Below, in pieces: positions 28,151 to 38,265 of a stretch of DNA of 64,000 nucleotides. This DNA is from Candidatus Hodarchaeota archaeon (GTDB lineage Archaea > Asgardarchaeota > Heimdallarchaeia > Hodarchaeales > Hodarchaeaceae): NCBI GenBank assembly GCA_016840035.1, contig JAEOTC010000031.1, forward strand, positions 1 to 64,000. The letters run 5' to 3'. Every line of letters starts with the position of its first letter. Positions within the stretch are counted from its first letter, which is position 1. The position numbers and the translations under genes were made by a program. The notes below the pieces were generated by a model. It did not search any database, was not told the DNA's origin, and was given only the letters and a program-made list of their open reading frames with translations.

Positions 28151-29366
28151 TCCACAACATTCAAATTCGAATCCTGAGTACATTGAATTAGCTCAAAGAC
28201 TTTTAGAGCTTACCACATTTCTGCAAAAGAATTCAGAAGCAATTGAGGACTTAAAGAAAGAAATGGGAGAGATGAAATCAAAAACCCAAGATCTCGATCT
28301 GGAGCTTGGTAATAAATTCAATGAGTTTAGAGATAGTCTTAATTCCGATATGAAACAGATAAATGATAAATTCGATTCACAAATTGCTGAGATTAAAGAA
28401 ACTCTGGAAACACAAAAAGAACTTCTAGCTTCCGAGGTCAAAACGGTAACTGAAGTTATTGAAACCCAAGAAAACCATTTTAATGATAAGTTTTCCTCAC
28501 AGAAACAGGTTGAGGAGAGATTACAGGCCTCCATCGATAATCATGAAGACAAGTTGGTAGAACTATCTGGTGGAATAAAAAACGGTATATCAGATATATC
28601 AGAACAGCTCAATGAACGTGAAACAACTCTTAAGTCTTCTATATCTGCCTTAGGAGAGCTAGTTCGAACTCAGAACGAAACAACAACAAAAACCTCAGAT
28701 AAGCTGGAAACAGATATCTCCTCACTTAATGAACTGACTCAAGCTCATACAGAGGCGTTTAACAATGTTCGGCAAAGTCTCCTTTCTTTCAAAGATAAAC
28801 TTCAAGAGATAATTACTCTATCAAAGAAAGATCAGCAGTCCCATTTTGAAAACTTCTCACGAATGCTGGAAAGCTTTAATGAAAATATAAGAACAGAAAT
28901 AACTCTTACGGCACAAAACCTTAAAGAATCCGATATTCAGATTCTCAATGAAGTAGCGGAACATTATACACGAAAAAAGGTTGGAGATGATCTTCAACAA
29001 GCTTTCACAAGCTTTAGTGACGAACTCCAACAACAAACTTCTCGTACACGGGAGGAGATTACTCAAAACCTTCAAAATTCACTAAATGAATATGAAACTA
29101 TAGTAGAATCTCAATCACAGAGTATTCAAACCTATAAGGAGGAGCTTGAACGAATCCAGAGCGAAATTCAGGCGATAATTGACCGAAAGGTGAATGAAAA
29201 ATACGAGGCAGTCTTCTCACTGCTTTCAACGGTAGCATTACACGCTGAAGAACTTTCTATGCTCATAAAAACTGCAGAAATTCATTTACCAAAAGAAATT
29301 TCATCATCTGTTGAAAATAAGGATACTCAAGGGACCAATACTGAAAATCAAGATGATGAGCATTGA
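28143..29366 (+). CDS. Long coiled-coil protein in GTPase cluster
   Basis: A 407-residue protein starting at TTG with AAGGAGA about ten bases upstream; the in-frame ATG at 28104 lies deep in the preceding gene and is less likely. Almost all of residues 15-370 shows heptad-like repeats rich in Glu, Gln, Lys, Ser and Thr, for example repeated ETQKE, DNHEDKL and SDELQQQ stretches, so it should form an extended coiled coil. No membrane segment is seen. It overlaps the upstream gene and precedes two GTPase genes 166 bases downstream. It could be a tether or effector for these GTPases. Confidence 0.78.
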   Translation: MADPQHSNSNPEYIELAQRLLELTTFLQKNSEAIEDLKKEMGEMKSKTQDLDLELGNKFNEFRDSLNSDMKQINDKFDSQIAEIKETLETQKELLASEVKTVTEVIETQENHFNDKFSSQKQVEERLQASIDNHEDKLVELSGGIKNGISDISEQLNERETTLKSSISALGELVRTQNETTTKTSDKLETDISSLNELTQAHTEAFNNVRQSLLSFKDKLQEIITLSKKDQQSHFENFSRMLESFNENIRTEITLTAQNLKESDIQILNEVAEHYTRKKVGDDLQQAFTSFSDELQQQTSRTREEITQNLQNSLNEYETIVESQSQSIQTYKEELERIQSEIQAIIDRKVNEKYEAVFSLLSTVALHAEELSMLIKTAEIHLPKEISSSVENKDTQGTNTENQDDEH

Positions 29367-29531
29367 ATTAGTCTTTTATTTCAAAAAACTCGAACTTAAA
29401 TTAAATAATAATAGTAGAAGGCTAATTGATAAGCTTTAAATGAAATATTAGTAAACAAAATTATTGTAGAATAATAGTATAAAACTCATAATCAAATCAA
29501 AAAGAGTCTCTCTTCGGAATGGGAATTCTGG

Positions 29532-30056
29532 GTGTCACAGAACAAATCAGTAAAAGTGGTAATAGCAGGAGAAAAACGCGTAGGAAAATCCTCACTTGTA
29601 CATCGTTTTATACATGAGAAATTCCCATTAAAAGATCTTTATTCCACCGTAGGATTTGATTTCACGGTGAAAAGTATTACATTTGAAGATGGAGAGATTA
29701 TTGATGTCCTTCTTTTTGATTTCGGCGGAGAACCACGATTCCAGACGATATTTCCGCAGTATGCTTCTGATTGTGATGGGTTAATTTTAGCTTTTGATCC
29801 CTCCCGAGAACAGACATTTACTGCACTTCATGAATGGATAAAGGTATATGGTAGAGAAAGCGAAAGCATCAATTTCTTAGTCTCGACGAAATCTGACCTT
29901 GGAGTTACAATTTCACCCGTTGAAATAAACGAGTTTAGAAATCAATACAACATTGATGAATATTTTACAACGAGCGCCATCACAGGGAAAAACACCCAAG
30001 AACTCCTTCATAAGCTTGTATCACGAATTCTAGAACAGCAGAATGTAAAAGCATAA
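29532..30056 (+). CDS. Divergent Ras-like small GTPase (TKSD G4 motif)
   Basis: A 174-residue protein starting at GTG. G1 is GEKRVGKS (13-20), G2 TVGFDF, and G3 DFGGEPRF (63-70) has Gly-Glu where Rab/Ras have Ala-Gly-Gln. G4 is TKSD (119-122) instead of NKxD, and G5 is TSAITG. The Thr for Asn change may weaken guanine specificity. There is no C-terminal cysteine. The next GTPase starts 23 bases after its stop on the same strand, so the two are probably one operon. Confidence 0.9.
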   Translation: MSQNKSVKVVIAGEKRVGKSSLVHRFIHEKFPLKDLYSTVGFDFTVKSITFEDGEIIDVLLFDFGGEPRFQTIFPQYASDCDGLILAFDPSREQTFTALHEWIKVYGRESESINFLVSTKSDLGVTISPVEINEFRNQYNIDEYFTTSAITGKNTQELLHKLVSRILEQQNVKA

Positions 30057-30079
30057 TCATAATTCGGAATGATCAATCT

Positions 30080-30646
30080 ATGACTGATACTAAATTTCAG
30101 TTTACTCCCGATGTATTGACAGTAAAAGTCGTTGTTGCTGGTCCTGGAGGTGTGGGAAAAACTACTCTCCTTAAACGTCTTGAAACCAATAATTATATTC
30201 CCGCTATTAGCACTGTGGGAGTGAACTTTCTTGTCTTAGACCACGAAATCGGTGAAACTATTTTAAGAATTGCATACTGGGATTATGCAGGGGAAAATCG
30301 GTTTAAATCACTTTTTCCCGGCTATTGTCAAGGATCATCGGGAGGAATACTAGCATTCGATACATCACGGATTCAAACTCTGTCAGAAATACCAGAATGG
30401 CTCAATATGATGAAGGAACATAATGATCCAAACCTTCCAATCATTTTACTTGGAAATAAGATAGACACAGTCGAGGAAAATAAGAGAAAATTGATTGCAG
30501 AGGCAGCTGCAAAATTTGTCAGAGATTATGGTTTATCTGGTTACTACTTCTGCTCTGCAAAATCTGGTGAGGGATTAAGTTCCCCATTTCAACATTTAGG
30601 GATCTTACTTGTGGAGAGAGAGAAAAGAGGAAGTATGAAGAAATAA
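30080..30646 (+). CDS. Ras/Rab-like small GTPase
   Basis: A 188-residue protein. G1 is GPGGVGKT (21-28), G2 Thr45 in STVGVNF, G3 WDYAGENRF, G4 GNKID (125-129) and G5 CSAKSG. The G3 Glu replaces the Gln that helps catalysis in Ras, as in its upstream neighbour. A GGAATGA ribosome-binding site lies upstream of the ATG. It forms a pair with the preceding GTPase, and different nucleotide-binding strengths (NKID here, TKSD there) suggest they may work as a heterodimer; this is inference. Confidence 0.92.
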   Translation: MTDTKFQFTPDVLTVKVVVAGPGGVGKTTLLKRLETNNYIPAISTVGVNFLVLDHEIGETILRIAYWDYAGENRFKSLFPGYCQGSSGGILAFDTSRIQTLSEIPEWLNMMKEHNDPNLPIILLGNKIDTVEENKRKLIAEAAAKFVRDYGLSGYYFCSAKSGEGLSSPFQHLGILLVEREKRGSMKK

Positions 30647-30962
30647 GGATAGAGGTTTAATTTTTTATCAGACTAATACTAGTTCTGATCTGAAGATCTG
30701 TAAACTTATTTCCATTAGTATGAGTAACTTCTAGGGACACAAACCTATCGTTTTTGTTTTTATGAACATTTTCGAATTTCTTTCATTACAATCATTCTCC
30801 CTCCCACCATAGAACGAGGAATGGATTATTTGAATACCTTTTTAATAGACATTTCATCCAAAATCATTGAATAGAATGAAGTTTTATTAGGAAGGGCTTT
30901 AATTCAAGTAATCAATCTGCTAATATTGCACTTCTTTTAATCTCTTAATAGGGGCCCGACAT
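30647..30962. other. Intergenic stretch upstream of smc
   Basis: No reading frame or RNA gene was recognised. A TATA-like GTTTTATTAG near 30881 lies at a suitable distance for an smc transcript, and AGGGG near 30950 may serve as its ribosome-binding site. Confidence 0.4.
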
Positions 30963-33900
30963 TTGGTACATATCAAAGAAATTAGGATGACCGGTTGGAA
31001 ATCATATGGACCCGGTACTGTCCGAATGCCTCTTGCGAAGGGATTTACGGTTATTGTTGGGCCAAATGGGAGTGGAAAATCCAATTCTATTGATGCTGTT
31101 AACTTTTGTCTAGGTGCTCTCTCTAAAAAGAGTATGCGAGCAGATAAGATGGTAGGCCTCATCTATAACGGAATTGGAGGCAAAAGAAAGTCAGAAAAGG
31201 CATTTGTTGAAATTGTTTTTGATAATGCTGACTTTGCCATCCCTATAAGAGAAAAAGAAGTTATTGTAAGTCGAGAACTAAAAACCAATGGCTCAGGAAC
31301 TTATAGACTGAATGGTAAAAGAACCACTCGGACTGATATTTTAGATAAACTTAGAATTGCAGGTATTGATGTCGTTAATAGTTATAATATTATTGCTCAA
31401 GGGCAAGTCGGCGAAATTGTTGGAATGAATCCAAATGAGCGACGCCAAATGATGGAAAATCTTGCTGGCGTCGGCCAATTTGATACGAAGAAGCAATCTG
31501 CTCTATCAGAATTAGAAGAAGCAAATAAGAGAATGGATGAGCTTCAGCTCCTTGTAAATGAAGTCGCAAAGCGTGTGGAATCTCTTCGAAAGGAAAAACA
31601 AGATGCTGAAAGGTGGAGTCAACTAGACTCTGAAATTTTAAATCTTAAGGCCCTCCTAATTTCATATTCATTTCACACCAATAATCGGGCATTGGTAAAG
31701 TTTGATGAGGATATTGCATCAATCCGCAGTAATCAGGAACAATTTGTAACCGAGCGATCACAGATTGATACAAACGTAGAAGAAGTCACCGAGAAAATTC
31801 GGACCCTTGAAGATTCATTAATTCGTGTTGAAACTTCACTAAAGGAGATCAGGACTTCCGCAGAAGAAAAGAATATTGAAAAAACAAAAGTTCAGGAAAA
31901 GGCTGAATATAATAAAAAGACAATTAAATCGAATGAGAAACGAATAAAGCAGTTAGAATCACGTTCTGAAGAAATTCAGAAGAAAATTGAAGATGATAGT
32001 AATACGAAAGAGGAACTCTTACAGAAAAAAGACGAATTAGTCGAGCGGATAGAACAGATTCAAAATGATAGAACTTCTCTTGAAGAGGATCTTGAACTAA
32101 AAAATCAGGAATATGACGAAATCAAGGGAGAATTTGAAGACGGAGAGAGACGTTTAAAGATTGAAAATGATAGATTAACAAAAACTCAGGTCTCCTTTGA
32201 AGTATCACAAAATATGGTTAATGCTTTTCAAAATAATGTTGATGAATATCAACGACGGCAATCAGAAGCAGAAGAACAGATTAAATCAGCTTCAGAAAGA
32301 GCTGAAGAACTTAAGATTCAAATTGAAGAAGAAAATACTCAACAAACAGAAGCATCTGGGAAATTAGAGGAAATCGAAACTAAAAAATTGAATTTAGAAA
32401 CTCAAATTGAGAATATCGATGATCAGGTAAGAGAATTAAGTGACAAACAACTAGTTTTAAAGGCAAAAATTGAAACGATATCTTCCTTCGTTAAATCAGA
32501 AGCAGGAAAAGAGAATCCAGCGGTATCCTATATTAATGGGAAGAAAAATGATGGCAATATTGCTGGAGTTCTTGGTGAATTCCAAAATTTGTCTGATGAA
32601 GGAATTACTCTTCCTCCAGAAGTTGGCCATCTGTCTGATGCAATAATAACTGATACCATTGAATCTAGTTTAAACTGTATAAATCTTTTAAAAGAACATT
32701 CAATAGGTGCTGCGAATTTTATTCCTCTTGAAAAATTCAAACTTAAAAAAACTGATAATTTCTCAAATATAGTGAAGAAAGTTAGAGAACAGAATCAAGT
32801 CGTTACATCATTATCAGAAGCTGCTAATCTTTGGAAAAAACATAGTTCCACTTTATCAACCGCTGATGGTGACATTTTTTACTCGAACGGAATAATTTAC
32901 GGAGGATTTCATCTACTTTCTGCTCAAGCCTCCGTTGATTCGCTTGATTTAGAGATGGGCCAAATCACTTCTGAACTTGAGGAATATAAATCTAAGTTGA
33001 AAGAAGAAAAGGAAAACCAGAAAAAACTTCTGGGAATAGAAAAAGTGATTATTTCCTCAATAGAGAAACTCGAAAAAAGTATTCAAGGAGCTACTGTTCA
33101 GCTAAATCAACAAGAAAGTGAAATTAAACTATATACCGAGAATCAACAGAGTATTGAGGGTGAACTTGATCCATTAAAGCAAAAGCTTGAAGAACGTTTA
33201 TTGGAAAGGGATAAACAAAAACAGGAAATGGATCACCACGAGCAGAATCTTGAAGTTATCGGGGAAGAAGTAAGAAGTATTGAAGAGAGACTAGAAGCTG
33301 CAGATACAAGACCGTTATTAGAGAAAATGAATCAAATAGAACAAAAGTTAGGAAAAAGTCAAGGTCAGTTAAGTGGTATCGATTCAAGAATCGAAAGTCT
33401 CGAAACACAGAAAGAAGAAAGATCTGGGCGTTTAACTGAGACAAAAACTGAAGTTAACACAATCAAGGTTGAAACAGCTAATTTAGAAGGAGAAATTCAA
33501 GTCCTGCATGAACAAGTTGATCAGTTTAATTCCGATTTAGAAAAGATTCTAGAAAATGAAGAATCTCTCTCGACAGAGATAAAGGATTATAAATCCGATC
33601 TATCAACTCAAAAGAAATACCAAGGACAATTAATCAAGGATAAGGAACGATTAAATGAAAAAATCTCGAAAGATGAGGAGAAAGTAACTGAAATCAAATT
33701 ACAACGGGAACGAATAGCTGTAGAAACAGAAAAATTACAGAGTGAGGCATTGGATTCACAGATAGAAATTATGCCAGAAGATGCAGAAGAAATACAAAAA
33801 GTAAACGAGCAAAAAATTAATTCTGAAATAAATCGAAAATCAGATGAAAAGAAACGGCTAGAACCTGTAAATATGCGTGCTTTGAAGGAATTCCAATCAG

Positions 33901-34550
33901 AAAATTCAAGATACATAGAATTACTTGATCGACGTGACATATTAATTGAAGAACGTCAGGTTATTCTTGATTTTATCGAGGAGATTGAAACAGAGAAGTA
34001 CTCCGTTTTCATGAAAGTTTTTAAATCTGTTAACAAGCATTTCGGTCAAATTTTCAATGAGCTCTCGGGTGGAGATGCAAGACTCATACTTGAAAAAGAT
34101 CCTAAGAAAGGAGAAGATATTTTTGAAGGGGGTCTTTTTATTGAAGCTCATCCCGCAGGAAAAAAGATTGCATCTTTAGAAAGTATGTCAGGTGGAGAAA
34201 AAGCTCTCACTGCATTAGCGTTTATTTTTGCCGTTCAAACAGTTGATGCTCAACCATTCTACATTTTAGACGAAATTGATGCAGCTCTTGACCCGATGAA
34301 TGTACGAAGAGTAGCGAAACTATTATATCGAATGTCTAGGAGTGTTGGTAGAGGAGGAGAGGAAGAAGAGGGGAAAAAATTACGGAAAAGTGCAGCTCCA
34401 GCGGCTCAATTCCTTGTCATCAGCCACAGGGATATTTTAATGGCATGGGCTGACAGATTATATGGGTGTACAAACGTTAAAGGCCTAAGTTCTGTTTTCT
34501 CAATTCAAATGAGTGAAGATCAACAATTAGAAAGAGATCAAGCATTTTAA
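30963..34550 (+). CDS. smc: Chromosome segregation protein SMC
   Basis: A 1195-residue condensin ATPase starting at TTG. Walker A is GPNGSGKS (33-40). Two long coiled-coil arms flank a hinge at about 525-680. The ABC signature SMSGGEKAL lies near residue 1075 and Walker B YILDEIDAALD near 1100. A short acidic insert (GGEEEEGKK) lies in the C-terminal head. The protein loops and compacts chromosomal DNA as a homodimer closed by the kleisin ScpA. It is followed 11 bases later by scpA, clearly one operon. Length is normal for the family. Confidence 0.97.
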   Translation: MVHIKEIRMTGWKSYGPGTVRMPLAKGFTVIVGPNGSGKSNSIDAVNFCLGALSKKSMRADKMVGLIYNGIGGKRKSEKAFVEIVFDNADFAIPIREKEVIVSRELKTNGSGTYRLNGKRTTRTDILDKLRIAGIDVVNSYNIIAQGQVGEIVGMNPNERRQMMENLAGVGQFDTKKQSALSELEEANKRMDELQLLVNEVAKRVESLRKEKQDAERWSQLDSEILNLKALLISYSFHTNNRALVKFDEDIASIRSNQEQFVTERSQIDTNVEEVTEKIRTLEDSLIRVETSLKEIRTSAEEKNIEKTKVQEKAEYNKKTIKSNEKRIKQLESRSEEIQKKIEDDSNTKEELLQKKDELVERIEQIQNDRTSLEEDLELKNQEYDEIKGEFEDGERRLKIENDRLTKTQVSFEVSQNMVNAFQNNVDEYQRRQSEAEEQIKSASERAEELKIQIEEENTQQTEASGKLEEIETKKLNLETQIENIDDQVRELSDKQLVLKAKIETISSFVKSEAGKENPAVSYINGKKNDGNIAGVLGEFQNLSDEGITLPPEVGHLSDAIITDTIESSLNCINLLKEHSIGAANFIPLEKFKLKKTDNFSNIVKKVREQNQVVTSLSEAANLWKKHSSTLSTADGDIFYSNGIIYGGFHLLSAQASVDSLDLEMGQITSELEEYKSKLKEEKENQKKLLGIEKVIISSIEKLEKSIQGATVQLNQQESEIKLYTENQQSIEGELDPLKQKLEERLLERDKQKQEMDHHEQNLEVIGEEVRSIEERLEAADTRPLLEKMNQIEQKLGKSQGQLSGIDSRIESLETQKEERSGRLTETKTEVNTIKVETANLEGEIQVLHEQVDQFNSDLEKILENEESLSTEIKDYKSDLSTQKKYQGQLIKDKERLNEKISKDEEKVTEIKLQRERIAVETEKLQSEALDSQIEIMPEDAEEIQKVNEQKINSEINRKSDEKKRLEPVNMRALKEFQSENSRYIELLDRRDILIEERQVILDFIEEIETEKYSVFMKVFKSVNKHFGQIFNELSGGDARLILEKDPKKGEDIFEGGLFIEAHPAGKKIASLESMSGGEKALTALAFIFAVQTVDAQPFYILDEIDAALDPMNVRRVAKLLYRMSRSVGRGGEEEEGKKLRKSAAPAAQFLVISHRDILMAWADRLYGCTNVKGLSSVFSIQMSEDQQLERDQAF

Positions 34551-34561
34551 GCTGATTAACT

Positions 34562-35422
34562 ATGTCTGAACCTGAAAATATCCAAGAGGAAGATTCATCA
34601 GAAACTGACGATGAATATATCAGGTTATTCAGTCATCGTGAGCAATTTTTTCTGGAAGAACCTTATGTTTATTTAATCAATCCAGATCTTTTCCCGGAAA
34701 GAGTCGCATACGTTAAAGATTTTAAACTAAAAGAGGTATTACCTGATTTCCATAGAAAATTACTTGATCAGGGATTAGATTTCCGCATTTTAGGACAAGC
34801 AATTTACTCTGCAGCCAGAATTCATAAAAAGAAGGTCAGTCTAGCAATTCAGTATGAGAAAAAACAAGAAGAAAAAATTTCTATTAGAACAAAACGAAGA
34901 GCCTTTCAATTCAAGATTCCTTTACCATATTATATTACTCGAGAACTACTTTCGCTTGCGGAAAGTGCAAATCCAGATGAATTTTATGCAGAACTCCTTC
35001 TAGGGCTTCAAGAAGAAGATGAAAAACTTAAAATTGAAAAAATAAAGGAAGAAAAGAGGAAACAAAAGGGAACGGGAGAGGAAAAACGAAAAAGACGAAA
35101 ACTAGAAATTTCTGACTTCGAAAACTTTGATTACGAACTAGACCTAGATCGTGTAGCGATTGAGGATATTGTGAATAGAACCTTCGAAATAATAAAAGCA
35201 CTTGCTAAGCAAGATAAAAACAGTGAAGCTGAATTTACTAAAGTAGTTAGAGGGATGGAAACTAAAGAAGGATCCGATGAACAAAAACGTCTTACCAGAG
35301 CAAGAGTATTGATTTCATTACTTTATCTATTCCGTGATGAGTCAATCACAGCTGAACAAGAATTAAATCCACCCTATGAGATATATATCAAGGTTATCGG
35401 AGAAAGAAAAATGAAAGCGTAA
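34562..35422 (+). CDS. scpA: Segregation and condensation protein A (kleisin)
   Basis: A 286-residue protein directly after smc. The N-terminal 130 residues contain the helical domain that contacts the SMC neck, a charged linker (about 155-180, rich in Lys/Glu/Arg) follows, and the C-terminal part ends in a winged-helix-like segment that would bind the SMC head (LTRARVLISLLYLFRDES). It closes the SMC ring with ScpB. Identity rests on the position and overall ScpA-like pattern. It converges with the TrmB/coiled-coil gene with only four bases between. Confidence 0.88.
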   Translation: MSEPENIQEEDSSETDDEYIRLFSHREQFFLEEPYVYLINPDLFPERVAYVKDFKLKEVLPDFHRKLLDQGLDFRILGQAIYSAARIHKKKVSLAIQYEKKQEEKISIRTKRRAFQFKIPLPYYITRELLSLAESANPDEFYAELLLGLQEEDEKLKIEKIKEEKRKQKGTGEEKRKRRKLEISDFENFDYELDLDRVAIEDIVNRTFEIIKALAKQDKNSEAEFTKVVRGMETKEGSDEQKRLTRARVLISLLYLFRDESITAEQELNPPYEIYIKVIGERKMKA

Positions 35423-35426
35423 GGGT

Positions 35427-37826
35427 TTACACCCCTACTTCTGCACGAGTAATTTCTGTTGACCTAGCAAGGAAATAATCGCCTAAAACGATTTTCCCCA
35501 TCAAAACAATAAATGAATCTGCTAGACTAGCAATACCTATTGTTTCACCAGTATCTTCCTTAATTCCAATTATTACTTCTTCAGCATCGCGATCAGCAGC
35601 TAAATATCCTTCTATTCCCTCAAATTTATGAGAATCGATCTGACGAATCCGAACATTAGGTTTCTGTAGAAGTTTCTTCAGCAAGTCTAGATGCTTTTCT
35701 TTGTCTATCATTGTAACCAAATTTACTCGTTGATGGTTCTTTGTGGCTAGAATTAGGTCAACTGGGATATCTTCAATGAAAGGAATCAATAAGGTTATTC
35801 CACCTTTCAAACGGTCAAACATACCTGCGATATACGTTAAATTAGCTTCCTTCGAGATAATAGGAGCAGTTTGAACTTCTGGATGCTTAGTAGCTGTTAC
35901 CAATGAAGCAAGTTTTTCTAAAGAGAATAAATAGTTTTTCAATGCCTCTTCATTCTTCTTCGAGACTTCCTGGAACTTGGTAGTATAGTCTCCTAATTCT
36001 CTCTCGAGAGTCTCCATTTCGGTATGAATCCCGCTTGAAATTACTTCATTAACCTCTCCCAACTTTTGTACTGTTGAATTTGACATAGAACTTATAGTGG
36101 CAGTGGTTTTTTCTTGTAATCCGCGAGTTTTTGAAATCAATCCTTCTGATGCCTTATTAACTGTGTCTATAAGCGAAGTACCATATTTCTCGTCGTAAGA
36201 CTGCACTAGAGTCTTCATTTCGGAAACTGATTGTTGAATGCTTTGTTTTAACTCATTCATTTCATTTTGAATATGTGATGATAGTTCCTGATTTTTTGCT
36301 GTAACCTCATCCCTAAAGGAATCAATAGTTGCAGTATATTGAGAAAGAGATTGATTCTGACTAGTTGAAAAATCAGTTTTGAATCGATTTAATTCATCTT
36401 TGAGTGCAGATTCATGAGGTTTCATCGTAGTTGTAAACTCTGATACTTGTTTTTGAATTTCTTTTCTCAAAGATTCAATAGTTTCTTTCACATTGTTCAG
36501 AGAGGACTCCTTAAGTGTATTAATTTGAGAATTCGAATCTGTTTCAAACTGAACATAGTGAGATTCAATATCGGTAACAGCTTTCTCATACGTGGTATTT
36601 GCATTCGTAACCAAGTCAGTTAAAGTGCCTGTTGTATCATCAATTACTTTTTGGAAGTCATTTTCCACCTGTTGCTTCAATGAGTCCGAGTAAGAACCCA
36701 TAGAACTTTCCACTTGTGATTTTGCAGAGTTTATCTTTTCGTTGAGAGAATCATGAATGTTCTGAATCATCTCAGATATTTGATTTTGCGCAGTACTCAA
36801 GATTTCATTAACAGATTCCTTAATATTTTGCGCATTATCTGTAGTTTTACTCGTGAACTGGTCACGTGAACTTTGGAAAACATTAATTGCAGCATCTTTC
36901 TTTATCTCAAGATTTTGTTTGAAATTTTCCTGATAAGCGCCCAATGAATCCTTCACAAGCTGCTTACCCTGAGAACTCGTACTACTTACTGCATTTGATA
37001 TTTCAGAAGAAGTGTCTGTCACAAAAGTAGTTAGAGTCTCCTCTTGAGAATTTATTGAAGAAATTACGGTTTCACCAGAAGTTTTCATGGTCGATTGAAC
37101 CACTTCAAAACCCTGACTTAATTTTGTACCCGTTTCTGTGGATAACTGTTCAAAGGACTCCACAAGACCTGTATTTCTCTCAGTTTCTCCAGATTTTAGT
37201 GAATCCAATCCTTCTAAGTACTTAGCTTCTAGATCTTTACTAGATTCACCGTATTTATTCTGAAATTCGTCTGCTTTCTGTTCAAACGTTGTACCCATAC
37301 CAGATAATAGTTCTTCATGCTCTGATTGTTTCTGTTTAATAGCCTCTTCAATTTTTTTCTTGCTTTCCTCATTTGCTTGCTCAGTTTCAAGAACTGCTTT
37401 AGCAGTATGTTCCTCAATATCAGTTTGTGATTGAGTTTCGAACTGATCCACAGCGGTTTGCCCACTAGTGATACTCTCTTTCATACGTTGAGATTCATCA
37501 CCCATTGTAGCAAGAATAGTTTCCAATTTTTTAGCAACTTCTTCCCCTAATTGTGAAGCAAGAGCTTTAAGTTCAGCGATTGTTGCTTCTCCAGCACTTT
37601 TCAAATCTTTAAACGGTAAGATCGCGTGATATCTTGTAGCAATACCAGGGATATCAAAAGCATAATTTTTGTTCTTTAATCCCTCCATTGCATTCTTTAT
37701 TTCCGCTGAAGAGAACTCAGTACTCTTAATCAGTTCACCTAAACTAAGTGGACCATTTGCTAATAAGATTATATAGAGTTTACTTTCCTGATCGTTTAAA
37801 TCTAATGATTTGAGTCCCAGACTCAT
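35427..37826 (-). CDS. TrmB-type HTH protein with a roughly 500-residue coiled-coil insert
   Basis: A 799-residue protein. Residues 1-75 form a TrmB-family winged helix-turn-helix (SLGELIKSTEFSSAEIKNAMEGL). Residues of about 90-610 are an extended Ser/Thr/Gln/Glu-rich coiled coil, comparable in composition to receptor signalling helices but without a chemoreceptor tip motif. The final 150 residues resemble the TrmB effector or phospholipase D-like C-terminal domain (GGITLLIPFIEDIPVDLILA). TrmB proteins are normally 250-350 residues, so this insert is exceptional. It sits on the opposite strand inside the smc-scpA/scpB locus. A nucleoid-structuring or long-range DNA-bridging role is a speculation. 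Confidence 0.82.
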   Translation of the reverse strand: MSLGLKSLDLNDQESKLYIILLANGPLSLGELIKSTEFSSAEIKNAMEGLKNKNYAFDIPGIATRYHAILPFKDLKSAGEATIAELKALASQLGEEVAKKLETILATMGDESQRMKESITSGQTAVDQFETQSQTDIEEHTAKAVLETEQANEESKKKIEEAIKQKQSEHEELLSGMGTTFEQKADEFQNKYGESSKDLEAKYLEGLDSLKSGETERNTGLVESFEQLSTETGTKLSQGFEVVQSTMKTSGETVISSINSQEETLTTFVTDTSSEISNAVSSTSSQGKQLVKDSLGAYQENFKQNLEIKKDAAINVFQSSRDQFTSKTTDNAQNIKESVNEILSTAQNQISEMIQNIHDSLNEKINSAKSQVESSMGSYSDSLKQQVENDFQKVIDDTTGTLTDLVTNANTTYEKAVTDIESHYVQFETDSNSQINTLKESSLNNVKETIESLRKEIQKQVSEFTTTMKPHESALKDELNRFKTDFSTSQNQSLSQYTATIDSFRDEVTAKNQELSSHIQNEMNELKQSIQQSVSEMKTLVQSYDEKYGTSLIDTVNKASEGLISKTRGLQEKTTATISSMSNSTVQKLGEVNEVISSGIHTEMETLERELGDYTTKFQEVSKKNEEALKNYLFSLEKLASLVTATKHPEVQTAPIISKEANLTYIAGMFDRLKGGITLLIPFIEDIPVDLILATKNHQRVNLVTMIDKEKHLDLLKKLLQKPNVRIRQIDSHKFEGIEGYLAADRDAEEVIIGIKEDTGETIGIASLADSFIVLMGKIVLGDYFLARSTEITRAEVGV

Positions 37827-38265
37827 ATAATCACCTGTTTAACATTTTTATTTCTCATTTGTGGATTGATAATTACTCCTAGAATCTGATAAACATCAAA
37901 TTTTGTCACAGATGAATAATTCTTCCCTGTTTCAAAAAGTGAAATCCTCAAATGAGGTAGTCGCTTAAAATTAACACTAAACAGATGTTATAAAGATACG
38001 CTTTCTAAGATAGAAGCAAAAAAAGACCATTATTTTGTATTAAAATATGTTCATAAACGTGAGAAGGCATTAACAGTCTAGAAATCTGCGTAAAATTTGC
38101 TGTTTCGACGTTAGGTTGTAATTTAACTGAATCTTAAATAATAATAATCAGCATTTCAAGAATTCAAGTTATTGCGTTAGTGTACCAAATAAATTTGATA
38201 CTGTATCTATTGAAAAATTATTATAAGTCTTGAAAACCACTTACAGTTTAGGGTAATCTGGTGGT
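37827..38265. other. Intergenic stretch between the divergent TrmB/coiled-coil and scpB genes
   Basis: No reading frame or RNA gene was recognised. It holds a plus-strand TATA-like TTATTATAAG (38218-38227) about 40 bases before scpB, another TATA-like GTTATAAAG near 37990, and a 12-base near-palindrome CCTCAAATGAGG (37947-37958). It probably carries promoters for both genes. Confidence 0.4.
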
